NCBI RefSeq assembly: GCF_001877035.1
Contig: NZ_CP015756.1
Coordinates: 425,001 to 489,000 of the forward strand
Direction of reading: 5' to 3'
DNA: 64,000 nucleotides
DNA from: Clostridium estertheticum subsp. estertheticum
Lineage (GTDB): Bacteria; Bacillota; Clostridia; Clostridiales; Clostridiaceae
Within the stretch, counting starts at the first letter, position 1, and each line of letters starts with the position of its first letter. The translations under genes and the position numbers were made by a program. This document shows, one piece after another, positions 8,948 to 16,615 of this stretch. Below the pieces are notes generated by a model that was not told where the DNA came from, did not search any database, and saw only the letters and a program-made list of their open reading frames with translations.

Positions 8948-10396
8948 ATGAAGTTTTGGCAAAGAATATACATTTTCTTTTTGACGTTATTTATTTTAAC
9001 CTTTAACTTTGCAGGGATTTTAATAATAGAAAAGATTCATAATGAAACATTAAAAAGAGAAGTAGATAGAGGTTTAAGTGAACAGTTGAGTATTTATTCA
9101 GGGGTGAATTTAAGTATTCCTGTGTATGATACTTTAAGGATGTATTCCCGTAATATCAGCTCTGATAATGAAATTTTAGCTAATGCTATAAAAGATTATT
9201 ATAAAGAATACAATGATAAAAATGTTTATGTAGAGATTTTGGATGCAAATAATAAAATTGTATTTAGTAATATGAATTTTAAAATGCCTGATAAAAGAGA
9301 GGAAATCGAGTCACTTCAACCAGATACAAGACAATATATAATGAAGGATATAGGTGATAAATCATATATATTCATATCAAATCTGATAAATATAAAAAAT
9401 AAATCGTATAAATTTACTTATGTACGAAATATTTCAGAAATTTACGAAGAAAGAAAAAGCCAGTATGTTTTCTTTTTTAAATTAAACGTAGTAGTATCTT
9501 TAGTTTTCATGGTGTTTATGTATTTTATAAGTAAATATATAACAAAGCCAATCCAGAATCTTATAGAAGCAACTAAAAGAATAATTAAAGGCAACTTTTC
9601 CGAAAAGGTAGAAATAAAATCTAAGGATGAATTTGGTGTGCTGGCAGAGAATTTCAATATAATGGCTGGGGCTGTTGGGGAAAAAATAAGTGAATTAGAA
9701 AGAAATAATAATGAAAAACAGAGGTTTATCAATAACTTGTCTCATGAATTAAAAACACCATTAACTTCTATAATAGGGTATGCAAATTTACTTCGTACCA
9801 CCAAATATAATGAGAAAATTTTTATAGATGGTCTTGGTTATATATACAAAGAAGGAAAGCGGTTAGAGGAATTATCTTTTAGGTTAATGGATTTAATAAT
9901 ATTAAAAAAAGAAGAGTTTAAGCTGCAAAATGAAAGCATAAAAAACATTGTTTTTGAAGTGAAAGGGTCATTGCTACCAAAACTTATTGAAAAAAACATA
10001 AACTTAGTAATAGATGATAATGATTTTGAAATGATGATGCAACGTGAGTTAATGAGTGTATTACTATCTAATCTTATAGATAATGCTATAAAAGCTTCCA
10101 AGGTCAAATCAGAAATTCACATTGGTATTAACAAATACAAATATGAAGTTGAAATAAAAGATTATGGCATAGGGATTGCTAAGGATCATATAGATAAAAT
10201 TTTTGAACCTTTTTATATGGTGGATAAAGCAAGAACTAGAGCAAATAATGGTGCCGGATTAGGTTTAGCAATATGTAAAAAAATATTGGACATTCATAAT
10301 GGATGCTTTGAAGTTGAAAGTGAAATAGATAAAGGGACTTCAATTAAATTAATATTTAATAATAGTAAAGGGGGTGGAACCTCTCATGAAACATAA
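8948..10396 (+). CDS. Sensor histidine kinase with HAMP domain
   Basis: The 482-residue kinase has membrane helices at about 8-28 and 165-185 that flank a roughly 135-residue extracellular sensor. A HAMP domain (ITKPIQNLIEATKRI), H-box NNLSHELKTPLTSIIGY, N-box LLSNLIDNAIKAS, G1 DYGIGI and G2 GAGLGLAIC follow. All catalytic boxes are intact. The ATG at 8948 follows GGAGG at a normal distance; a TTG at 8945 is possible. It overlaps the next gene, a lipoprotein, which may be its accessory sensor or its target. Confidence 0.9.
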   Translation: MKFWQRIYIFFLTLFILTFNFAGILIIEKIHNETLKREVDRGLSEQLSIYSGVNLSIPVYDTLRMYSRNISSDNEILANAIKDYYKEYNDKNVYVEILDANNKIVFSNMNFKMPDKREEIESLQPDTRQYIMKDIGDKSYIFISNLINIKNKSYKFTYVRNISEIYEERKSQYVFFFKLNVVVSLVFMVFMYFISKYITKPIQNLIEATKRIIKGNFSEKVEIKSKDEFGVLAENFNIMAGAVGEKISELERNNNEKQRFINNLSHELKTPLTSIIGYANLLRTTKYNEKIFIDGLGYIYKEGKRLEELSFRLMDLIILKKEEFKLQNESIKNIVFEVKGSLLPKLIEKNINLVIDDNDFEMMMQRELMSVLLSNLIDNAIKASKVKSEIHIGINKYKYEVEIKDYGIGIAKDHIDKIFEPFYMVDKARTRANNGAGLGLAICKKILDIHNGCFEVESEIDKGTSIKLIFNNSKGGGTSHET

Positions 10397-11108
10397 AACA
10401 ATACTTCCTATATTATTAATTTTTAGTATTTTTTTAACTTCGTGTGGAGATTTTAATAGCATAAAAAAGAATCAACTAGTAGTTGAAAAAATTGGTAAAA
10501 AAGTTACAGCTACTTCAAATATAGTGAATGATAAAAAAATCTTAACAGAGGAGGAAGCAAAATTAAAAACTCTAGAATATATAGAAAAATATTTTAATGT
10601 GAAACTTTACCTGTCAGAGATTGAAAGTAATGTTAGCTTCATTAGCTCATCTATGGTAAAAAAAGATTCAAGTCTAATAACTCAAAGTAGTTATTCAAAA
10701 ATTCAATTGAAATATAGTAACTCTGTATTAGAGAACGGTTTATATTATGTAGAATTTTTTACAAAAGCAGTAAAACAAGCACAAGATATAAATTCCACAT
10801 ACTTTTCTATGAAAATAGATGCAAAAACAGGAGAATGTATAGAGTTTAATAATTATTATAAGGATTTTTATGGCAAACCTTCTTTAAAAAACAGTATTGA
10901 TATAAACGGAGCAAAAATAATAGCAAAAGGATTTATTTTAAAAAATAATATTGGTAATATTAAAAATGTAAAGTTCCTTTATCAAATAGTAGGATATCAA
11001 GAAAGCTACAATTTAGTATTTGGGGACAACGACGCAGGTGCTAAGAAAGTAATGATTTATATTGATAGAAACACTAAAAAGGTATTCGGTTTTTCAATAG
11101 GCCACTGA
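10386..11108 (+). CDS. Lipoprotein of unknown function, kinase-associated
   Basis: The start at 10386 is chosen because GGGGTGGA precedes it. The N-terminus has basic residues, a hydrophobic core and the lipobox L-T-S-C, so the mature protein should begin at Cys19 and be lipid-anchored outside the membrane. The remaining 220 residues form no domain I can name. E-E-A-K-x-K-T-L-E-Y-I and D-A-K-T-G-E-C-I-E resemble PepSY/YcdB-like repeats found in clostridial envelope proteins. It starts within the kinase gene, so the three genes 8288-11108 probably form one operon. Confidence 0.7.
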   Translation: MKHKTILPILLIFSIFLTSCGDFNSIKKNQLVVEKIGKKVTATSNIVNDKKILTEEEAKLKTLEYIEKYFNVKLYLSEIESNVSFISSSMVKKDSSLITQSSYSKIQLKYSNSVLENGLYYVEFFTKAVKQAQDINSTYFSMKIDAKTGECIEFNNYYKDFYGKPSLKNSIDINGAKIIAKGFILKNNIGNIKNVKFLYQIVGYQESYNLVFGDNDAGAKKVMIYIDRNTKKVFGFSIGH

Positions 11109-11194
11109 AAAAGTCACTTTTGAGTAAAAATACAACGTAGTAATACGGGTTTTAATCTGTACCCTTTGTCAAGGACAATTTGCAAAAAACTATA

Positions 11195-11485
11195 CTAATT
11201 ATTAAGATGGTTTCTGTATTGAACAGGAGTCATCTTTTTCAAATCCCATTGATATCTATATCTATTATAATAGATCATATATTTTTTAATTTCTTTCTTT
11301 AACTCTACTAAATTTTGACACTCTTTTATGTTTGCCTCATCTTTGAAATGACCGAAGAATGATTCCTGTGGAGCGTTATCCCAACAGTTACCACGCCCTG
11401 ACATAGATTGTCCTAGTCCACAATTTTTAACGAGTTTTTGAAAGATTGGACTTGTATAATGACATCCTTGATCTGAATTATACAG
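11195..11485 (-). pseudogene. IS3-family (IS150-type) transposase OrfB, C-terminal remnant
   Basis: Read on the minus strand from about 11485 the frame gives NSDQGCHYTSPIF, then MSGRGNCWDNAPQESFFGHFK, then YYNRYRYQWDLKKMTPVQYR. This is the end of the IS3 rve/DDE domain, including its D-x-G and final catalytic E (in Q-E-S-F-F). Nothing upstream of about 11485 matches, so the first two thirds of OrfB and all of OrfA are gone. It is an inactive fragment. Confidence 0.85.
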
Positions 11486-11503
11486 AATTCAGTATAATTC
11501 AGA

Positions 11504-11583
11504 CTATACCGAAGAAAAAACTATGCCGAAGATTCATTGAATATCATGTAGTTATACTAATAAGCGCTTATTCTTCGGCATAA
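11504..11583 (-). terminator. Inverted repeat with flanking copy, likely terminator or end of the recombinase element
   Basis: CTATGCCGAAGA (11521-11532) is the inverse of TTCTTCGGCATAA (11571-11583). On the minus strand the stem is followed by GTTTTTTC, as in a rho-independent terminator for the recombinase relic. A further direct copy CTATACCGAAGAA lies at 11504, and a perfect 14-base palindrome (AATAAGCGCTTATT) lies at 11559-11572. The extra repeats could instead be recombinase arm sites. Confidence 0.5.
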
Positions 11584-11592
11584 TTTTTTGGA

Positions 11593-12103
11593 TTAATCAA
11601 GTGAGAAGAGTGCTTTCTTGATTTCATCTTTTTTCCACAGTTTATATTCGTTTTTAAGACTTGGTGTTGCTTTTTTCATTGCATCGCTCATCATTTCAAG
11701 TGTTGCAAAGGCATAGAAGCCAGATGTTGTCGACATACTCTCATGACCAAGCAATTGCATAATGAACGGAAGTGGAACTCCGTTTTTATATAAATCCATT
11801 GCTTTTGTTTTTCTGATGAGATGACAATGAACATTTCCAGGTACATCACTGCAAGTTTTTCTTGCATTATTTGCGGCAGCTTTAAGCACTAAGCTGATGC
11901 TGTCTGTTGAAAGGCTGTGAGGTTGGGCCTTCATTAGCTTCTCGATGGAATTCTTTTAGATATATCGCCAAATGCTTTACTGTTTTTTCCATCAGTGGGA
12001 CATTTCTGATTTTACGTCCTTTTCCAATAAGTGTTACATATGGATTTGCTGTTTCAAGATGCAACGAAGAAAGATTCAACTCAGCCAATTCCTGCATTTT
12101 CAA
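11593..12103 (-). pseudogene. Broken tyrosine recombinase/integrase (XerC/D-like)
   Basis: Two overlapping minus-strand frames, 12103-11882 and 11934-11593, encode consecutive parts of one phage-type integrase catalytic domain. The first has QELAELNLSSLHLETANPYV and GKGRKIRNVPL. The second has HLIRKTKAMDLY, LPFIMQLLGHESMSTTSGFYAF, with catalytic H-x-x-R, H and Tyr. A frameshift near 11930 separates them. The N-terminal DNA-binding domain and the first catalytic Arg (normally just before QEL) are missing. It is therefore an inactive relic of a mobile element, next to the IS3 relic. Confidence 0.85.
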
Positions 12104-12462
12104 TAAAATGATAGTTTTTCAGTGGCTTCGTTTTTAATATGAATAGTTGTAAAATGAAACAGAACCAATAAAACTATGTAGAAATACTAAACCATCATCT
12201 TTTATTTACAAATACTTTACAACTATTAACAACTTATAATATATTGTCATAATATAATTAAATATATCAGATAAACCATTAAAAGAAAAAAATATGAAAA
12301 ATCTGTTGGGAATAAGAAGAAAAAGGCTATTTATATTCTTACTGATCAGGAGTTTTATAAGTATCAACAGCGTGGTAAAAAATATGAAATACAAGTTAAC
12401 ACATTGTTGATAACTATAAGCGAAAAAATAATTAATGTTTAAATATAACTAGGGGGAAAATT
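12104..12462. other. Gene-poor spacer between recombinase relic and deacetylase
   Basis: There is no convincing gene. On the plus strand, from about 12275 to 12441, a short frame without a standard start reads AIYILTDQEFYKYQQRGKKY and then EIQVNTLL. This looks faintly like the C-terminal helix of a CopG/BrnA-type antitoxin, but the match is by eye. The rest is AT-rich. Confidence 0.3.
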
Positions 12463-13377
12463 ATGATAAAAGAAAGCAAGAAATTTAAGAGAAGAAGAAA
12501 AATAGTAGCTATAATGTTTATTATATTATGCAGTTTAGTTTATACAAGATATGCATATTCTTATAAAATGGAGGTTAAAGCCAAAGAAAATCATGTATTA
12601 CAGGTTAAGGCGCAGAGGGTATTGGAAAAAAGTAGAGAAGAAAAGGCGGCTAGTGCAGCTATAGAACTAAGGGCTAGAGTCGCTAATGCTGCAAATACTT
12701 ATGATATACAAAAAATATCGGACATAGCTAAAGGTAAAGGCGTTAAAGACGGCAAGAAAATCGCGTTTCTTACTTTTGATGATGGGCCATCTACTACTGT
12801 AACGCCCAAAGTACTAGATATACTAAAAAATAATAACATTAAAGCAACCTTTTTTACTCTTGGAAATGCTATAGAATCTAATAATTCAAGCAAAGAGCTT
12901 ATAAAAAGAATTGCAAAAGAAGGACATGCTTTAGGAAATCATGGTTATAGTCATGATATGAAAATAATATATCCTCATAACAAGCTTGACGTAAATGTTT
13001 TTATGGCTGAAATAGAAAAAACTAACAATATTCTAGAAAGTATTTTAGGACAAGATTTTAATGCCCGAGCAATAAGAATGCCAGGGGGTTATATGTCTAG
13101 AGTGTACTACCATGATCCTAATTTGACTGAGTTGAATGCCAAGTTAAAAGAAAAAGACCTGTATAGTATAGATTGGAATGCATATGTTTTCGATGCTGAG
13201 GGTAAAAAGAAAACTTCACCTGAATTAGTAGAAGCATTTAAAGAAAATGTAGGTACACAGGAAAAAATAGTAGTATTAATGCATGATACATATGGTAAGG
13301 AAAGTACGGCAGAAGCATTACCTGAAATTATAGACTATCTAAAAACAAGTGGATACGAATTTAAAATTATAAAATAA
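12463..13377 (+). CDS. Polysaccharide deacetylase (NodB-homology), membrane-anchored
   Basis: The 304-residue protein has a basic start, one membrane helix (about 14-31), a short charged linker (35-75) and a NodB domain (about 100-300). Metal and catalytic motifs are visible: TFDDGPS (catalytic Asp and metal Asp), HGYSHD (metal His pair) and RMPGGY. Such carbohydrate esterase 4 enzymes remove acetyl groups from peptidoglycan or similar glycans and often raise lysozyme resistance. The ATG follows AGGGGGA. Its placement among envelope-stress modules fits that role. Confidence 0.88.
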   Translation: MIKESKKFKRRRKIVAIMFIILCSLVYTRYAYSYKMEVKAKENHVLQVKAQRVLEKSREEKAASAAIELRARVANAANTYDIQKISDIAKGKGVKDGKKIAFLTFDDGPSTTVTPKVLDILKNNNIKATFFTLGNAIESNNSSKELIKRIAKEGHALGNHGYSHDMKIIYPHNKLDVNVFMAEIEKTNNILESILGQDFNARAIRMPGGYMSRVYYHDPNLTELNAKLKEKDLYSIDWNAYVFDAEGKKKTSPELVEAFKENVGTQEKIVVLMHDTYGKESTAEALPEIIDYLKTSGYEFKIIK

Positions 13378-13439
13378 TTTTAGTATCTTTGTATTAGTAA
13401 TAAATTCAGAAATTAGAGGAGTATATAAATTTTTTTACA

Positions 13440-13868
13440 TGCTTTATTAAGGAAAATAGGTACACTAGTAGCAGAAGCTAAAATAGCTGATCTTAAAGCA
13501 AACGAAGACGAAAAATGGCAGAAGTTGAGGAAGAAGCAGCAGTAAGCATTGCTGAGAAATCAAAAATGTATGTAGATGTTACTAAAGCAAATGAACTTAT
13601 ACAAGCAGTTAAAAATGCTACAAAACAAGCAGAATTTAGTAAGCGAATATCTAACATTAATATATTAGATGAAATAGTATCAAAGGGAAATAATACATTT
13701 AAATTAACATCATATGATATTTCATTAGATGATTTTATTAGCAAAGAAATGAGAAATACTCCAGCAGCTACCATTGGAGGCAAGTGGCTTTATGCGGCAA
13801 TAAAGGATGGAAAACTTGGGTATACATCAGAAGGTAACAAGACATGGGTTAATTACTTATATATATAA
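13440..13868 (+). pseudogene. Frameshifted small gene, unknown product
   Basis: The frame from 13515 encodes 117 residues (MAEVEEEAAVSIAEKSKMYV onward, ending KTWVNYLYI). Just before it, another frame reads LVAEAKIADLKANEDEKWQK with similar Ala/Glu-rich helical composition. A ribosome-like GAGGAG stands at about 13416. I read this as one gene split by a frameshift near 13510, but a short intact gene starting at 13515 remains possible. The C-terminal YDISLDDFISKEMRNTP faintly recalls linker regions of clostridial cell-wall hydrolases. No function is assigned. Confidence 0.45.
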
Positions 13869-13926
13869 TCAGTTTTAAATCTGTATTATTTTTAAAGGTT
13901 GTGTTTAGCATCCACCAGTGAAAAAC

Positions 13927-13955
13927 TTGACTGAAATGCATATGACATTTAGTAT
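13927..13955 (+). promoter_or_regulatory. Promoter of the second Bce-type module (TTGACT-17-TAGTAT)
   Basis: TTGACT at 13927-13932 and TAGTAT at 13950-13955 are separated by 17 bases. The same promoter occurs at 7219-7247 in the truncated duplicate. Confidence 0.55.
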
Positions 13956-13994
13956 AGTAAAGGCATGTATAAATAATGTCAAAGGGTGATGAAT

Positions 13995-14669
13995 ATGTAT
14001 AAAATATTAATTGTAGAAGATGACCCAACTATATCAAGCATATTAAAGAATCAATTGTGCAAATGGGGCTATGAGGCTGAAGTTATTTCTGATTTTAATA
14101 ATGTTATAGATGAATTTATAAAATATGATCCGCAGCTGGTGATTTTGGATATTACCTTGCCTTTTTATAATGGCTTTCACTGGTGCACAGAAATCAGGAA
14201 AATATCAAGGATCCCAATAATTTTTGCGTCTTCCGCCAGTGATAACATGAATTTGATTATGGCTATTAATATGGGAGCTGATGATTTTATTGCCAAGCCT
14301 TTTGATCTAAATGTAGTAGTTGCAAAGATACAGGCCTTACTTAGGAGGACATATTCTTTTCAAGGACAAGTAAACATTTTAGAAAGTGATGGAGCTGTTC
14401 TTAATTTAGGAGAGCTGACGCTTACCTATAAGAATAATAAGTTGGATTTAAGTAAAAATGAGTTCAAGATATTACAGATTCTTTTAGAAAACAAAAACAA
14501 TGTGGTTTCTCGTGATGATATTATGAGGAAACTGTGGGAAAGTGATAGTTTTATTGATGATAATACTTTAACGGTTAATGTCACTAGGTTTCGAAAAAGG
14601 CTAGAGGATATAGGGCTTAAGGATTTTATTAGGACGAAAAAAGGCATAGGATATACAGTGGGTGATTAA
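13995..14669 (+). CDS. OmpR-family response regulator, BceR-like
   Basis: The full-length regulator (224 residues from ATG 13995, chosen because AAAGGG lies 8 bases upstream; GTG 13986 and ATG 13989 are alternatives) has phospho-acceptor Asp52 in LVILDITLP and a winged-helix domain with DDNTLTVNVTRFRKRL. It overlaps the upstream reading region of the kinase gene. This is the intact version of the truncated copy at 7255. It should control the ABC genes at 15848-18596 in response to envelope-active peptides. Confidence 0.92.
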   Translation: MYKILIVEDDPTISSILKNQLCKWGYEAEVISDFNNVIDEFIKYDPQLVILDITLPFYNGFHWCTEIRKISRIPIIFASSASDNMNLIMAINMGADDFIAKPFDLNVVVAKIQALLRRTYSFQGQVNILESDGAVLNLGELTLTYKNNKLDLSKNEFKILQILLENKNNVVSRDDIMRKLWESDSFIDDNTLTVNVTRFRKRLEDIGLKDFIRTKKGIGYTVGD

Positions 14670-14670
14670 G

Positions 14671-15687
14671 ATGGGAAAAAATTATGTTTGGACTATTGTA
14701 ATTTCCTATTGCATGGATAAAATAAAAACAATTATTAAATTTTTGGTTTTTATAATGATATTTTTCATTGTATATTCGTTATATCATCTTCCAGTAGAGC
14801 CTATTTTATATGCAACCTTATTATCAGCTACATTAGCTTTTTTATTTAGCATTTATGATTTTAAGGTATATTATGATAAGCATATGAATCTTCAAGATAT
14901 TCTCAGTGGGATACAATTTGAACTAGGTAAGATACCAAAGGCTAAGACTTTAATAGAAAAAGACTATCAGAGTATTATTACAACTATATATAAGGAAAAA
15001 TCAGAAGTACTATATAACACTGACAATAAATTAAGCGAGATGGTTGATTATTATACAATGTGGGCACATCAAATAAAGACCCCGATTGCTGCTTTTTCTA
15101 TGATTATTCAATCTATGCAGGTAGGCACGGAAAAAAAACTTATGGAGCAGGAGTTATTTAAAATTGAACAATATGTAGAGATGGTGTTGCATTATATAAG
15201 GCTAGGGAATTTGTCCTCTGATTTAAAATTAGAGCTATATTCACTACATGACATTGCTTGTCAAACCGTGAAGAAATACGCGGCTACTTTCATATATAAG
15301 AAGATTTCACTAAATTTGAAGGAATTTGATTGCAAGGTAATAACTGATGAAAAATGGATTACATTTGTGCTAGAGCAAATCTTATCTAATGCATTAAAGT
15401 ATACAAAAGGCGGCAGCATTTCGATTTATATAGAGGGGGATTTAGAGAAAACCTTAATAATTGAGGATACTGGCATAGGAATAGCGCCAGAAGATATTCC
15501 AAGGGTTTTTGAAAGAGGGTTTACAGGGTATAATGGCAGAATGGACAAGAAATCAACAGGAATAGGATTATATTTATGTAAAGAAATTATTACAAGATTA
15601 TCCCATAAAATATCTATGACCTCAGAAATAGGAAAAGGAACAAAGGTAGCTATTGATTTTCTTACAGATAAAATAAATATAGAGTAG
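14671..15687 (+). CDS. Sensor histidine kinase, BceS-like
   Basis: The 338-residue kinase starts at ATG 14671, two bases after the regulator stop, with GGGTGAT as ribosome site. Two membrane helices (about 20-37 and 42-62) flank a minimal loop. The H-box is MWAHQIKTPIAAFSMI, the classical Bce form. N-box QILSNALKYT, G1 EDTGIGI and G2 STGIGLYLCK are intact. It probably detects the activity of its partner BceAB-like transporter rather than the drug directly. Confidence 0.92.
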   Translation: MGKNYVWTIVISYCMDKIKTIIKFLVFIMIFFIVYSLYHLPVEPILYATLLSATLAFLFSIYDFKVYYDKHMNLQDILSGIQFELGKIPKAKTLIEKDYQSIITTIYKEKSEVLYNTDNKLSEMVDYYTMWAHQIKTPIAAFSMIIQSMQVGTEKKLMEQELFKIEQYVEMVLHYIRLGNLSSDLKLELYSLHDIACQTVKKYAATFIYKKISLNLKEFDCKVITDEKWITFVLEQILSNALKYTKGGSISIYIEGDLEKTLIIEDTGIGIAPEDIPRVFERGFTGYNGRMDKKSTGIGLYLCKEIITRLSHKISMTSEIGKGTKVAIDFLTDKINIE

Positions 15688-15732
15688 CCTTACGCAGAGG
15701 TAAGGATTAACCTTACATAGATGTAAGGTTAA
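15688..15732 (+). promoter_or_regulatory. Tandem palindromes between kinase and ABC genes
   Basis: CCTTAC-GCAGAG-GTAAGG (15688-15705) is followed by TTAACCTTACAT-AG-ATGTAAGGTTAA (15707-15732), a perfect 12-base inverted repeat. They share the CCTTAC core. They lie 115-160 bases before the ABC operon, where BceR-type regulators bind inverted repeats in related systems. An RNA-hairpin role is also possible, because AAGGAA/TTCC with an 8-T run follows at 15733-15778. Confidence 0.55.
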
Positions 15733-15847
15733 AGAAGGAAGTGTAAGCTTAAGTTAAGGCAGAGCATTCCTTTTTTTTATATAATTAGTTTGTAAGTTAG
15801 TAAATAACATAAATTAATTTCCTAAAGTAAAAATTGGAGGGGTCAAT

Positions 15848-16615
15848 ATGGTATTAGTAGAAGTTAAAAATTTAAAGAAGATATATTCAACAAGATTTGG
15901 GGGTAATAAGGTTCAAGCTTTAGATGATGTTTCATTTTCAGTAGAAGCTGGTGAATATATAGCTATTATGGGGGAATCAGGATCAGGCAAAACTACATTG
16001 CTTAATATATTGGCATCACTTGATAAGCCTACAAGTGGAGAAGTATTATTAGAAGGAAAAAATATTGTTAATATAAAGGAGAGTGAAATATCTGCCTTTC
16101 GTAGAAATCATTTAGGTTATGTATTTCAAGATTTTAATTTGCTAGATACATTCTCTATAAAGGATAATATATTCCTACCACTTGTGTTATCAGGAAAAGA
16201 CTATAAAGAAATGGAGAGCAGGCTACAACCAATTGTAAATAAGCTAGGAATCAAAGATATATTAGAAAAATATCCTTATGAAGTATCAGGAGGACAAAAG
16301 CAAAGGGCAGCAATAACTAGAGCTATTATTACAAATCCAAAATTAGTTCTTGCAGATGAGCCGACGGGTTCATTAGATTCAAAGTCCGCAGGTGAGATTC
16401 TAAAATTATTCTCAACTATAAATAACTTTGGTCAAACTATCCTTATGGTTACACATAGTACAATAGCTGCAAGTCATGCTAGTCGTGTTCTTTTTATAAA
16501 GGATGGAAAGCTTTTTAATCAAATTTATCGTGGAGCTATGAGTAATGATGAAATGTATCAAAAGATCTCAAATACACTAACTCTGTTAACTACAGGAGGT
16601 AGTGAAAATGAATAA
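15848..16615 (+). CDS. ABC transporter ATP-binding protein, BceA-like
   Basis: The 255-residue ATPase has Walker A GESGSGKTT, Q-loop YVFQDFNLLDTFS, signature VSGGQKQR, Walker B LVLADEPTGSLD and H-loop VTHS. It starts with GGAGGGGTCAAT-ATG. It overlaps its permease gene by 8 bases and is preceded by the kinase and regulator genes, so this is the second complete Bce module in the window. Probable role: powering removal of peptide antibiotics from membrane targets. Confidence 0.92.
   Translation: MVLVEVKNLKKIYSTRFGGNKVQALDDVSFSVEAGEYIAIMGESGSGKTTLLNILASLDKPTSGEVLLEGKNIVNIKESEISAFRRNHLGYVFQDFNLLDTFSIKDNIFLPLVLSGKDYKEMESRLQPIVNKLGIKDILEKYPYEVSGGQKQRAAITRAIITNPKLVLADEPTGSLDSKSAGEILKLFSTINNFGQTILMVTHSTIAASHASRVLFIKDGKLFNQIYRGAMSNDEMYQKISNTLTLLTTGGSENE

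Noticed and set aside
12206-12394. 62-residue minus-strand frame
   Set aside because: It is an AT-rich, Phe/Ile/Leu-rich shadow without a ribosome site or similarity that I can recognise.
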